From assembly GCA_937872925.1 (NCBI GenBank), contig CALMUT010000129.1, positions 1 through 64,000 on the forward strand: a DNA stretch of 64,000 nucleotides, written 5' to 3'. The position numbers and the translations under genes are program-made. This DNA is from an uncultured Myxococcales bacterium. Its GTDB lineage: Bacteria > Myxococcota_A > Polyangia > Polyangiales > Polyangiaceae. The first letter of the stretch is position 1; each line of letters opens with the position of its first letter. The notes under the pieces were generated by a model. That model was not told where the DNA came from and did not search any database. It was given only the letters and a program-made list of their open reading frames with translations. Shown here one piece after another: positions 18,985-29,695 of this stretch.

Positions 18985-19806
18985 TCAGGGCAGGCGCGGG
19001 AACTTGCCAAAGTTCGGTGGGCGCTTTTCCAAGAAAGCGTTCTTCCCTTCTTGACCCTCTTCGGTCATGTAGAAGAGCAACGTCGCGTTGCCCGCGAGCT
19101 CTTGCAGCCCCGCCTGACCGTCGCAATCCGCATTCAAGGAAGCCTTCAAGCATCGGAGCGCCAAGGGACTGTTCTGTAAGATCTCCCGGCACCATTGAAC
19201 AGTCTCGCTTTCGAGCTGCGCGAGCGGCACCACGCGATTGACCAAGCCCATGTCGAGGGCGTCCTGTGCCGAGTACTGTCGGCACAGAAACCAGATCTCG
19301 CGGGCCTTCTTCTGACCCACGATGCGGGCCATATAGGAAGCGCCGTAGCCGCCATCGAAGCTCCCGACTTTCGGGCCCGTTTGGCCGAAGCGCGCGTTGT
19401 CGGCGGCGATGGTCAAGTCGCAGACCAGGTGCAGCACGTGGCCGCCGCCAATGGCGTAGCCGGCGACCATGGCGATCACGGGCTTAGGCAAAGTGCGGAT
19501 CTGCCGCTGCAGGTCGAGCACGTTCAGGCGCGGCACCCCGTCGCCACCGACGTAGCCCGCATGTCCGCGGACGCGCTGGTCGCCACCGGAGCAGAACGCT
19601 TTGTCGCCGACGCCGCACAAGATGACGACGCCAACGTTGGCGTCGTCGCGTGCGTCTGCGAAGGCGTGGGTCATTTCCTTCACGGTCTGCGGGCGAAAGG
19701 CGTTGTGCACTTCCGGACGGTTGATGCTGATCTTCGCGATGCCTTCGGCCTTTTGGTACAGAATGTCTTCAAAGCCGGGAACGTTTTCATACTGGGGCAC
19801 GGTCAT
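18985..19806 (-). CDS. menB: 1,4-dihydroxy-2-naphthoyl-CoA synthase MenB
   Basis: 273 residues. Crotonase-fold enzyme that closes the naphthoquinone ring from OSB-CoA. MenB-specific features are [11 protein letters not shown] (oxyanion-hole region), [41 protein letters not shown] with the catalytic Asp, and the C-terminal [16 protein letters not shown] that reaches over the neighbouring subunit. Length is normal. The start overlaps the end of menH by 20 bp. Confidence 0.95.
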   Translation of the reverse strand: MTVPQYENVPGFEDILYQKAEGIAKISINRPEVHNAFRPQTVKEMTHAFADARDDANVGVVILCGVGDKAFCSGGDQRVRGHAGYVGGDGVPRLNVLDLQRQIRTLPKPVIAMVAGYAIGGGHVLHLVCDLTIAADNARFGQTGPKVGSFDGGYGASYMARIVGQKKAREIWFLCRQYSAQDALDMGLVNRVVPLAQLESETVQWCREILQNSPLALRCLKASLNADCDGQAGLQELAGNATLLFYMTEEGQEGKNAFLEKRPPNFGKFPRLP

Positions 19807-20599
19807 GGGTCTGCTCTCCTCGAGTCAGGCTGGGGTGGTGGGCGCGGGCCAAAATGCGCGCGAGTTGTTTGGGGGTCTCTAAAGTGAGGTTGTGTCCGGC
19901 ATCTGGGACCAAGTGCACGTATGCACCGGGGATCTGGCGCGCCGCCGCGTTGGCATGGGCGGCGTACTTGTTGTCGAGGCCGCCAGCGACGAAGTGCAGC
20001 GGGACACGCCCGACAGCGAGGCGCGCCGCCAGTTCGGGCATCTCGCCACTGCCGAGTTCGACCAGGGCCCGCGCGATGTTGAGGGCGTCGTGCCCCAGGC
20101 GCTGCGCGCGCTGGGTGCTGAGGGTTTCCCTGTCGAGGCGAGTCTGACTCGCAAAGAGGGGCAGGGCCTCGAATTGATCGACAAACTCCACCAAGCCACG
20201 GCGCAGCAATACGTCCAGCTGCGCGCGTTCCCAGAGCATGCGCTCGTTGCGCGCCGTCACGTCGAGGCCCGTGTGGGCGCTCACCGCCGTCAACGCTAGG
20301 AGCCGATCAGGAGTAAAAGCTGCGAGCCCAAGGGCCAGACGCCCGCCCATGGAATAGCCCACGACGTGGCTGGGCTGTGGGATGCGCGCTGCAAGGGCGC
20401 GCACATTGGCTTCGAAGCCGTCGGCCACGGGCAGCGCGGGCCGTCCATGTCCGGGCAGGGGCAGCGCCCACACGGCCCCCGGGTAGTCGAGCTCGGCGAC
20501 GACTGCGCGCCATGCCTCGGGCGCCCCGAGCATGCCGTGCAACAGCACCATGGGCGCAGCGCTGTTGTCCTGCGCAGCACGCAGCAGCGTCGCGTTCAT
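19787..20599 (-). CDS. menH: SHCHC synthase MenH-like alpha/beta hydrolase
   Basis: 270 residues. In the menaquinone pathway MenH eliminates pyruvate from SEPHCHC to give SHCHC. The alpha/beta-hydrolase triad is visible: Ser in VVGYSMGGR (near residue 84), Asp in VAGGLDNKY and His in VPDAGHNL. The oxyanion segment is [12 protein letters not shown]. The MenH assignment rests on position between menD and menB as much as on sequence, because the fold is widespread. It overlaps menD by 4 bp and menB by 20 bp. Confidence 0.88.
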   Translation of the reverse strand: MNATLLRAAQDNSAAPMVLLHGMLGAPEAWRAVVAELDYPGAVWALPLPGHGRPALPVADGFEANVRALAARIPQPSHVVGYSMGGRLALGLAAFTPDRLLALTAVSAHTGLDVTARNERMLWERAQLDVLLRRGLVEFVDQFEALPLFASQTRLDRETLSTQRAQRLGHDALNIARALVELGSGEMPELAARLAVGRVPLHFVAGGLDNKYAAHANAAARQIPGAYVHLVPDAGHNLTLETPKQLARILARAHHPSLTRGEQTHDRAPV

Positions 20600-22386
20600 G
20601 GCGCACCGCCGGCATTGGGAACGGCCCCTTGAGTCGCGCGCGTCCCTTGAGCCGCATCCCGCGCGCGTACTTCTTGGGTCGCCTCCGCCCTGGGGCAGAC
20701 TTCGATCACGCTGGCGCGGGGTGTGTGCAGCGCGCCGTGGAGCGCATCACTCAGTGCCTGCGCCGTGTCCGCGCGCGCGTGTGAGATCTGAAACGCAGCG
20801 CATGCGCCCGCGAGAAACTCTGTAGGCGGCGTGAGGAACAAGCGTTCCAAATTCGTCGCCGAAATCTGGGCGGCGATGGGCAGCTGCTCGAAGATGCGCC
20901 CGCCGCCGTTGTTCACCACGACGATCAAAAGCGGCGCGCTGGCGTTTGCGGCCAGGGCCAAAGAGCCTACGTCGTGCAGCGCGCTCACGTCGCCCAGCAG
21001 CACGACGACGGCGCGACTTGCGTCGACCACCGAACGCGCCCCGGCCGCTCCGGCGATCAGTCCGTCAATGCCACTGACGCCGCGTTGGTGCAGCACAGAG
21101 AGCGACTGGTTGCGGCGTCCGCCATAGCGTTCGACGTCGCGGACGACTTGGCTATTGCCGACCAAAAGCGTCGCGCCGGCGGGTAGCGCTGCGACGACGG
21201 TGTGCGCGATGGCCGGCTCCGACAGTGCGTCGCCGCTGAGCGGTGTGTCGGCGGTGGTGGCCAACGCGAGCACGTGCTCGCGATAGGCGGCATCCCGCGG
21301 GCGTCCGGCGAGGCGTTCGCTCAGGCTGCCGAGCAGCTCCGTGGCGTCACACACCACGGCGTCGGTTGTCGCAGCGCTTGGGTCGACGATATCGTGAGGT
21401 GCAACGGCGATCACCGTGGCGGGGGCCTGCGCGCGGGCGATTCGCGGCCAAGCGGCAGACGTCGGGGGTGCGCCCAAGCACAGCACGACGTCCGGTGGCC
21501 GGCTTTCGAAGAGCGCCACCAACCATGCGTCGAGGGCACCGGCACACAGCCCGCTCAGCTCCGGACCGTGGAGCACGTCGCTGGCTGCTTCCGCGCCGCA
21601 CGCGAAGCCCGACGTGCGCAGGAAGTCCGCCAAAGCCTGACGCAATGCGGGCGCGGATTTGTCTCGCGCTTGGCCTGCGTTGCCCCACGCCGGTCCGACC
21701 AGCACGAGGCCACGGCGCGCAGACGCACACAGCTGCGTGACGCGTTCCAGCGCATCGACGGACGGCAAGACGCGCCCGGCAAAAGCGCGCGGCGCGCCGC
21801 GCTGATCACAGCGCTGCAACTCGCCACGCCACGGTTCGTCACCCGCGCTAGCGACGGGTTCGAGTGGTTTGCGGAAGCGCGCGTTGACGTGCACGGGGCC
21901 GGGCACTGGAAACTGCGCACGCAGCACGGCTTGTGCGGCAATGCGCGGCACGGCGCGCAGCGCTGCCGGATCGGGCTCGCCCAGCTCAAAGTAGGCACGC
22001 ACGTGGCCGCCGAAGAGCTTGGTTTGGTCCACGGTTTGGTTTTCGTGCGCTTGGGTCAGCTCCCAGGGGCGATCCGCGGTCAGCGCGATCAGGGGTAGGA
22101 GCGCGCGTTCGGCTTCAAGCACCGCGGGAAAGTAGTGCGCGCCCGCGCTGCCTGAGGTGCACAACAGCACACTGGGCCGGCCGGTGACGCGCGCTTGGCC
22201 CAGGGCGAAGAACGCCGCACCGCGCTCGTCGATGCAGGTGCTCACCTGCATGCCGTCGGTTGCGTCGGCGGCCAGGGCCAAAGGTGTGGAGCGAGAACCG
22301 GGACTGAGCACGACGTGTTCCACGCCAGAGGCGTGAAGCGCGCGCATGAACAACCGCGCCCACTCGCTGTGCAGATCTCCGTTCAC
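20596..22386 (-). CDS. menD: SEPHCHC synthase MenD
   Basis: 596 residues. Thiamine-diphosphate enzyme that joins 2-oxoglutarate to isochorismate. The N-terminal half starts with HVVLSPGSRSTPLALAA and has the cofactor-activating Glu in CIDERGAAFFALG. The C-terminal half carries the ThDP/Mg motif GDVSALHDVGSLALAA followed by VVVNNGGGRIFEQLP. It follows menF with a 4-bp overlap and precedes menH with a 4-bp overlap, so translation is coupled along the operon. Confidence 0.95.
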   Translation of the reverse strand: MNGDLHSEWARLFMRALHASGVEHVVLSPGSRSTPLALAADATDGMQVSTCIDERGAAFFALGQARVTGRPSVLLCTSGSAGAHYFPAVLEAERALLPLIALTADRPWELTQAHENQTVDQTKLFGGHVRAYFELGEPDPAALRAVPRIAAQAVLRAQFPVPGPVHVNARFRKPLEPVASAGDEPWRGELQRCDQRGAPRAFAGRVLPSVDALERVTQLCASARRGLVLVGPAWGNAGQARDKSAPALRQALADFLRTSGFACGAEAASDVLHGPELSGLCAGALDAWLVALFESRPPDVVLCLGAPPTSAAWPRIARAQAPATVIAVAPHDIVDPSAATTDAVVCDATELLGSLSERLAGRPRDAAYREHVLALATTADTPLSGDALSEPAIAHTVVAALPAGATLLVGNSQVVRDVERYGGRRNQSLSVLHQRGVSGIDGLIAGAAGARSVVDASRAVVVLLGDVSALHDVGSLALAANASAPLLIVVVNNGGGRIFEQLPIAAQISATNLERLFLTPPTEFLAGACAAFQISHARADTAQALSDALHGALHTPRASVIEVCPRAEATQEVRARDAAQGTRATQGAVPNAGGAP

Positions 22387-23741
22387 GCGACGCCGTCCAG
22401 GTGCAGCGGCGCCGGCGCAGGATCGGGAACGACGCCCAGCGTGCCGCGCATACTGGCCAACTTGGCCTCGGTTTCGGCTAGCTCAAACTCAACTTCGGAG
22501 CCCCGCACCAGTCCCGCGCCCGCAAATAGATGCGCGCCGCCCGGCACGAGCAACGCCGAGCGCAACGCCACGGCAAACTGTCCACGCCCTTGCGCGTCGA
22601 ACCAGCCCACAGGTGCCGCGAACCAGCCGCGATCGAAGCGCTCGTTTGCAAGCAAGAACGAGAGTGCTTCTCGACGCGGTACGCCGCAGACCGCAGGCGT
22701 TGGGTGCAGCGCATCGACCCAGTCGAGCACGTGGCTGTCCGGAGCGCTGGCGACGATGGGCGTGGCCAAATGGTGCACGTGTCGCAAGGTGCGCACATGT
22801 CGCTCTGCTTGTGACACGATGCGCGCGCCGGCATTGGCGAGGGCGGTCTCGATGGCGCGTACGACGTAGCGGTGCTCGCGCTCGTCTTTGTCTGACGCGA
22901 GTAGCGCGTCGATCTCTTGGGCGTCGTTACCACGGCGGGGCAGCGTTCCAGCGACGGCTTCGCTGCGTAGCGCCTGACCGTCGAAGGCCACGAGTAGCTC
23001 GGGGCTGGCGCCAACGAAGGTGTGCGTGCCTGCGCTAATGGCAAAGTGTGCCGCTGCGGTTTCTGCGGAAAGACGGCGCAAAGTCGCCGCAACAGAAACC
23101 TGTCCGGATGCTCGGGCCGCGCGCACCACAACGACCTTTTCCAGTGCACCCTGTGCAATTTGCTCTAGCGCCGCCCTTGCCGCCGCGCAGTATTCCGGTG
23201 CGCCGCTCGCTTCGAGGCAAAGAGGGCTCGTGACGCGATTGGCTTGCAACTGATTGGCAAACACCGCGTGCGCTTCGGCCTGCAGCAGCCGTGGGATCTC
23301 GAGTTCCGTGCGGGATACGACCAGCTCCGCGCGCACAGAATTGCCGGAGCGCACGAAGGACCAGCGTGGCAACACGAAACGCGCGTCGCCGAAGTGGTGG
23401 AATACGCCCAAGCGTCCCGGCGCGAAGGAAAGCCCGCCGAGTAGCCGCGGGGCGGCGCTGCCCACGACCTCTAGGTCTGCGAACAGCTCGCATGCGCTCT
23501 GCCGCACGGTAGCGATGGCGTCGGCGCCTTCCGCTTTCAACAGCGCGGCGCAGCCAAAAGCCACCATGGGAGAGCCCAGGGCACCCATGCCTTCGTCGCT
23601 GTTCCAGAAGAACAGCTCGCGCTCGTCGCTGAGCTGCGTGAAGGGATCCAGGTCGACCTCGCCACCAATGGCGAAAAGGCGCGCTGTGGCGCCATGAGTC
23701 GCGCGGTGCGTCGCTTCCGCCAGTGCGGCTTCGAACTTCAT
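22383..23741 (-). CDS. menF: Isochorismate synthase MenF
   Basis: 452 residues from the ATG at 23741. This ATG overlaps the menG stop as ATGA; the frame is open further to 23903 but that part is antisense to and shadowed by menG. It converts chorismate to isochorismate, the committed step. The chorismate-binding domain is recognised from FVGASPELLVAF, SEAVAGTLPRRG, LHPTPAVCGVPR and AGAGLVRGSEVEFELAETEAK, containing the Glu residues that bind Mg2+. The N-terminal 120 residues are variable, as in the family. Confidence 0.93.
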   Translation of the reverse strand: MKFEAALAEATHRATHGATARLFAIGGEVDLDPFTQLSDERELFFWNSDEGMGALGSPMVAFGCAALLKAEGADAIATVRQSACELFADLEVVGSAAPRLLGGLSFAPGRLGVFHHFGDARFVLPRWSFVRSGNSVRAELVVSRTELEIPRLLQAEAHAVFANQLQANRVTSPLCLEASGAPEYCAAARAALEQIAQGALEKVVVVRAARASGQVSVAATLRRLSAETAAAHFAISAGTHTFVGASPELLVAFDGQALRSEAVAGTLPRRGNDAQEIDALLASDKDEREHRYVVRAIETALANAGARIVSQAERHVRTLRHVHHLATPIVASAPDSHVLDWVDALHPTPAVCGVPRREALSFLLANERFDRGWFAAPVGWFDAQGRGQFAVALRSALLVPGGAHLFAGAGLVRGSEVEFELAETEAKLASMRGTLGVVPDPAPAPLHLDGVA

Positions 23742-24451
23742 GGCGCCGTGCCCACAAAGAGGTTCGCCGCGCCGAAGGTAAGAGCGGTAGCCTCGACGTT
23801 GATCAGTCCGACGTCCTGCATCATCTGTCGGAACTCGGCGCGGGGCGGGAACGCCGCGATCGACGACTGCAAGTAGCGGTACTCGCGGTTGCCGGAGAGC
23901 CACCCGCCGACTGCGGGCACCACCGTGCGGATGTGAAAGCGTGCCAAGCCGCGCAGGAGTCCCTCTTCCGGTTCGCCCAACTCCAAGATTGCCAAGCGTC
24001 CGCCGGGGCGCGTCACCCTTGCCATTTCCCCGAGACCTTTGGCGCGGTCGACGGCGTTGCGGATCCCGAAGGCGATGGTCACGCCGTCGAAGCTCGCGTC
24101 GTCGTAGGGCAGGGCCTCGACAGTTCCCGTATCAAAGTGCACGCGGTCACTGAATCCGGCGCGCTCGACCTTCTGCGTGCCAATGGCCAGCATCTTGCGC
24201 GAAGGATCGATGCCAACCACTTGGCTTTCGGGCAGTTTGCGCGCGATGCCCAGGGCGAGGTCCGCCGTGCCCGTTGCTACGTCCAGCACGCGACAGGCAC
24301 CCGAGAGCTGCAGTGCCGCGACGGTCTTGCGACGCCAACCCTGGTCGATGCCGAGGGACAGCACACGATTCAAGAAGTCATAGCGCTCGGCAATGCCATC
24401 GAACATCTGCCCACTGCCGGGGCGCACGGGTGCGGGCGCTGCGTTGTTCAT
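23738..24451 (-). CDS. menG: Demethylmenaquinone methyltransferase MenG/UbiE
   Basis: 237 residues. Class I SAM methyltransferase performing the last step, methylation of demethylmenaquinone. Motifs: MFDGIAERYDFLNRVLSLGIDQGWRR at the N terminus (UbiE signature), SAM loop VLDVATGTADLALG, VTIAFGIRNAVDRAKGLGEMARVTRPGGRL, and SIAAFPPRAEFRQMM near the end. It lies between the DAHP synthase and menF with 4-bp overlaps on both sides. As the window has no ubiquinone genes, menG is the better name than ubiE. Confidence 0.93.
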   Translation of the reverse strand: MNNAAPAPVRPGSGQMFDGIAERYDFLNRVLSLGIDQGWRRKTVAALQLSGACRVLDVATGTADLALGIARKLPESQVVGIDPSRKMLAIGTQKVERAGFSDRVHFDTGTVEALPYDDASFDGVTIAFGIRNAVDRAKGLGEMARVTRPGGRLAILELGEPEEGLLRGLARFHIRTVVPAVGGWLSGNREYRYLQSSIAAFPPRAEFRQMMQDVGLINVEATALTFGAANLFVGTAP

Positions 24452-25443
24452 GTTGTTTCCCTTTGCTTTGGTTCGAATGCGTCGAGCGCTCCCAGAGCGT
24501 CCAGGGCTTCGGGTGGAAGTGCCTGGGCGCCGTCGCTGCGTGCTTGCTCGGGTTCGTCATGCACTTCGAGCAACAGCCCTGCGGCGCCCGCTGCCAGCGA
24601 TGCCTGCGCCAAGGGCACGACCAAGTCGCGCCGCCCGCAGGCGTGGGACGGGTCGACGATAACCGGCAGCTTGTGCACGTGCGCTAGCAGTGCCACCGCG
24701 CCAACGTCGAGCAGGTTGCGGGTGCTCTGGTCGAAGCCACGGATGCCACGCTCGCAGAACAGCACCCCGTGCGCGCCATGCGCCAAGAGGTACTCGCCCG
24801 CGTGCAGCCAGTCTTCGATACTGGCGCTCATGCTGCGCTTGAGCAGCGCTGGGCGCCGGGTATTGCCAACGGCCTTCAGCAGCGCAAAGTTTTGCATGTT
24901 GCGCGAGCCGACCTGCATGATGTCCGCGTATTCGGCTACCAGCGGCACGTCGACTTCGCTCATCACCTCGGTGACGACGGACATCAGGTTCGCGTCTGCC
25001 GCCATGCGCAGCCAGCGCAGAGCGTCGGCCCCCACGCCCTGGAAGTCATAGGGGCTCGTGCGCGGCTTGAAGGCGCCACCCCGCAAAAATCGAATGCCGC
25101 GGTGGCCTAGCTTTTCCGCGATGCGATGGATCTGACTCTCCGACTCCACTGCACACGGGCCAGCCATCAACATGGGGCTTTGCTTGGAGATCCGCAGTGG
25201 CCCGACCATCAGTTCTGGACCGTGGGCGTCGATGCGCGGCCGCGTGCTCTTGGGACTGGTGACAGCCTGTACGCCCGGCAAAGCTTCCACGGCGCTCGGC
25301 GCGACCTGGGCCGACCCGCGCGCGATCATCAGATGAACATCGCCGGACGAGTTTTGTTCGATGCTTTCGACCCACAAACCCAGTCCTGCCAAGCCGCTTC
25401 GGGCTCGGTCGATATCGGCTTGCTGTTTCAACGTGACGATCAT
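24448..25443 (-). CDS. 3-deoxy-7-phosphoheptulonate synthase (type I-beta)
   Basis: 331 residues. It condenses phosphoenolpyruvate and erythrose 4-phosphate, the first step of the shikimate pathway leading to chorismate. An N-terminal ferredoxin-like regulatory domain (MIVTLKQQADIDRARSGLAGLG, about 75 residues) precedes a KDO8P/DAHP-type barrel with GPCAVESESQ, RGGAFKPRTSPYDFQG, CERGIRGF and VDPSHACGRRD. This is the Thermotoga/Bacillus-like arrangement, in which the N-terminal domain mediates feedback control. Placed ahead of menG, it can supply chorismate for menaquinone. Overlaps menG by 4 bp. Confidence 0.93.
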   Translation of the reverse strand: MIVTLKQQADIDRARSGLAGLGLWVESIEQNSSGDVHLMIARGSAQVAPSAVEALPGVQAVTSPKSTRPRIDAHGPELMVGPLRISKQSPMLMAGPCAVESESQIHRIAEKLGHRGIRFLRGGAFKPRTSPYDFQGVGADALRWLRMAADANLMSVVTEVMSEVDVPLVAEYADIMQVGSRNMQNFALLKAVGNTRRPALLKRSMSASIEDWLHAGEYLLAHGAHGVLFCERGIRGFDQSTRNLLDVGAVALLAHVHKLPVIVDPSHACGRRDLVVPLAQASLAAGAAGLLLEVHDEPEQARSDGAQALPPEALDALGALDAFEPKQRETT

Positions 25444-25452
25444 GCGTTCTCC

Positions 25453-25989
25453 TCAAGCGCGACGTTTGGTCGCCAGATCCAGCAAGCTGCCGAATTTCTG
25501 AAAGTCCGCCGTCTGTGAGCGCACGAAGGAGTCGATCACGGTTTGCGCCACTACCGAGAACGACACCAACTGCTGCAAGCGACTGAGCACGTGTGCTTGC
25601 TCCGCGTCCGCGTTGGCTGCCCTGGCGAGCTCCACGGCGTCTTGCAGTCGCTTGCCCACGGACTCAGCCAAGAAACGTTCGCGCTCGTTGACGACCCGCG
25701 AAATCATCTTCCAGAAGTCCGTCTCGGCTTCGTAGAACTCCTTACGTTCCCCGGGTCGCCACACGCGACGCACCACGCCCCAGCGCAAGAGCTCCGCGAG
25801 GGTGGTCGACACGGTGCCCGCGGATACTCGCAGCGCCTTGGCGATTTCCGCTGCGGAGCGCGGCCCCAGATCGAGGTACAGCACCGTCCACACGCGTCCG
25901 AGGGCGGCCCGAAAACCCCAGTGCGCGATCACATCCCCAATCGCGTCTGCCGCTAGGATTTTTGCCCGTTTCAGCTGCAGTTCTGCCAT
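25453..25989 (-). CDS. GbsR/MarR-type transcriptional regulator
   Basis: 178 residues. The winged helix is at residues about 38-85 (GPRSAAEIAKALRVSAGTVSTTLAELLRWGVVRRVWRPGERKEFYEAE). It follows a GbsR-like N terminus (AIGDVIAHWGFRAALGRVWTVLYL) and precedes a helical dimerisation tail. It starts the men operon, 9 bp before the DAHP synthase, and two adjacent palindromes lie just upstream of its ATG. Autoregulation and control of the operon are inferred. The effector is unknown. Confidence 0.85.
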   Translation of the reverse strand: MAELQLKRAKILAADAIGDVIAHWGFRAALGRVWTVLYLDLGPRSAAEIAKALRVSAGTVSTTLAELLRWGVVRRVWRPGERKEFYEAETDFWKMISRVVNERERFLAESVGKRLQDAVELARAANADAEQAHVLSRLQQLVSFSVVAQTVIDSFVRSQTADFQKFGSLLDLATKRRA

Positions 25990-25996
25990 GGGATAG

Positions 25997-26018
25997 AACT
26001 TTCAAAAGTTTCTGAAAC
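25997..26018. promoter_or_regulatory. Two overlapping palindromes, probable operator of the men operon
   Basis: AACTTTCAAAAGTT (25997-26010, 6-bp arms) and GTTTCTGAAAC (26008-26018, 5-bp arms) overlap by 3 bp and lie 8-29 bp upstream of the gbsR-like start on the minus strand. The A+T content stands out from the GC-rich surroundings. MarR/GbsR proteins typically bind such palindromes and block transcription. The same spacer also separates the men operon from the divergent kinase gene. Confidence 0.55.
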
Positions 26019-26148
26019 CTTTGTAGGTCCTGATTCGGACGCGGTCAAGGCGTCGCCTCCGCTTTGTGCCAGCGGGCAACGGAGCAGCGCATTTTCAGCC
26101 CATGCAGCGACCTGGCGCACGGCGGCGGAGCCTGACACTCTGATCGCC

Positions 26149-27996
<1,848 letters not shown>

Positions 27997-28267
27997 TGAC
28001 GACTCACCTGACGAGCCGCGCAAGCGGGCACCCTGTAGACAGCCACCGGGCTGCGAGTGGTTGTGTTGGTGGGCTGCGTTTGATGCTCCGGTTTCCGCCG
28101 TCGCAACGCATTCCGCGTCCGCCGATCTGAATTTGGTATTGTGGCCAGGGGGCGGCGTTCGCGGGAGATCTTGAGCAAAACTCCGGGCTGGGGTCAGCAA
28201 GTGGAGGGTCTCCGCGGGTTGATCTAGACTTTCCCCCAACGACCACCAGGGGCGAGTTCAATAGGTC

Positions 28268-29695
28268 ATGCAGACATCCCGTCTTTTCACCAAGCTGGGG
28301 CAAACGCTTTTTGCGTTGGCCGGACTCGCTGCAGGCTGCAGCGTGTTCGAGCCCCCCGGCGCAACGTCGGACGGCGGATCGACGTCGGATGCCGCGCTCG
28401 GTGGTGCGGCGGGAGTGGGCGGCTCGCTCGGAGGCGGAGGCGGTCAGAGCGGTTCCGGCGGCACCGCAGGCACACCGGACGCGGGGCCCACGGGACCCTG
28501 GTGGAACACCAAGAGCACAGACGGTTGCGACAGCGTCGGGGTACCGACCAACGCCGATCGACCCTCCGTCACGGATCCGGGCGCACCCTTAGCGCCGATC
28601 TATCTCGCCACCACGCGCTTGCGCTTCGGTAGCGCGAGCGACGACGCTGCGCTCACGGCCAACGACAAAGCATGGTTGGACATCGGTTTGGACATCGACC
28701 TGTCCTGCACGAACTCATCCACTTGCGCCGTCAACGGCACCAACGTCGAAGAGCACGCCTGCAAGAACGACTTGCTGGTGCCCTTCGACGGGACCAACTG
28801 TCGCGACAACCAGATCGGCAAGCTTTATCCCGTGGCGGCTCTGTCGCCCTTTGTGGGGCCGCTCTTTGGCATCACCGAGCCGAACTGGAATTGCGCGCTT
28901 CACCGCGGTGAGTTTGGCCTCATCTTCAAGCTCAGCGAATACAACGGCGAACTCAATGACGCGTCGGTGCGCGTGGATTTGTATACCTCGATGGGCCTAC
29001 AGACACTGCAGAATTGGACGTGCACGAGCGGTTCGGGGGGCGGCGTGCCGGACGATTGGTTCAAGCAGGCGCCCTGGCTGCACACCGCGCACTGGAAGAT
29101 TGCCGATAGTTCCTTGGACCCCACCGGCACCCCCTCCGGCAACGAAGTCCCTCCGTCCAAGTACGCCGACCCCGCGGCCTTCGTGCGGGACGGCTACCTA
29201 TTTGCCAGCTTGCCTCCGGCAACAGAGTTCTGGCTCGATGGCGAACGCGCGCACGTTCCGGGGTTTCGTCTGTTGCTGCACCGCTCGGTGTTGATCGGCA
29301 AGATCGAGAAAGCCCAGGATGGAACCTGGAAGCTGCTTGAAGGCACCATGGCCGGAGTCGTCCTGCCAAACGAGATCCTGGGTGCCTTCCGGGAGCTCGG
29401 CTTCTGCCAAAATATGTGTGTCGCTTACGACAACGTCGTGGCCTACCTGAACACCAACCAGGACGCGCTCAGCAATACCAGCGCCAAGCTACCCAACACC
29501 GCCTGCAATGCCCTCAGCATTGGAATCGGGTTGGAAGCACGCCAGGCGACGGCGACGGCAAAGGACGTGGACAAGGCGAAGAAGCCCGTGGACTGCCCCG
29601 CTCCCCAGCACCCGCTGGCTCCGCAGCACGGATGTGTCTGCCCGGATCCGAAAGTTGGCGGGCCTTGCGTGGTGCTAGACGGCGGAGCCGACTGA
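28268..29695 (+). CDS. Predicted lipoprotein upstream of a kinase operon
   Basis: 475 residues. Lipoprotein signal MQTSRLFTKLGQTLFALAGLAAGC, then a Gly/Ser tether to about residue 75. The folded part has about 14 Cys (CTNSSTCAVNGTNVEEHACKN and others) and a central beta-rich domain. I do not recognise a family. Its TGA overlaps the ATG of the next gene (TGATG), and that gene in turn overlaps a Ser/Thr kinase, so the three are probably one transcript and may form a surface-to-cytoplasm signalling set (inference). Confidence 0.8.
   Translation: MQTSRLFTKLGQTLFALAGLAAGCSVFEPPGATSDGGSTSDAALGGAAGVGGSLGGGGGQSGSGGTAGTPDAGPTGPWWNTKSTDGCDSVGVPTNADRPSVTDPGAPLAPIYLATTRLRFGSASDDAALTANDKAWLDIGLDIDLSCTNSSTCAVNGTNVEEHACKNDLLVPFDGTNCRDNQIGKLYPVAALSPFVGPLFGITEPNWNCALHRGEFGLIFKLSEYNGELNDASVRVDLYTSMGLQTLQNWTCTSGSGGGVPDDWFKQAPWLHTAHWKIADSSLDPTGTPSGNEVPPSKYADPAAFVRDGYLFASLPPATEFWLDGERAHVPGFRLLLHRSVLIGKIEKAQDGTWKLLEGTMAGVVLPNEILGAFRELGFCQNMCVAYDNVVAYLNTNQDALSNTSAKLPNTACNALSIGIGLEARQATATAKDVDKAKKPVDCPAPQHPLAPQHGCVCPDPKVGGPCVVLDGGAD

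Noticed and set aside
21202-22098. 298-codon open frame on the plus strand
   Set aside because: Antisense to menD; no motif or plausible ribosome-binding site.
23723-25051. 442-codon open frame on the plus strand
   Set aside because: Antisense to menG and the DAHP synthase, both with complete family motifs. No recognisable domain in the predicted protein.
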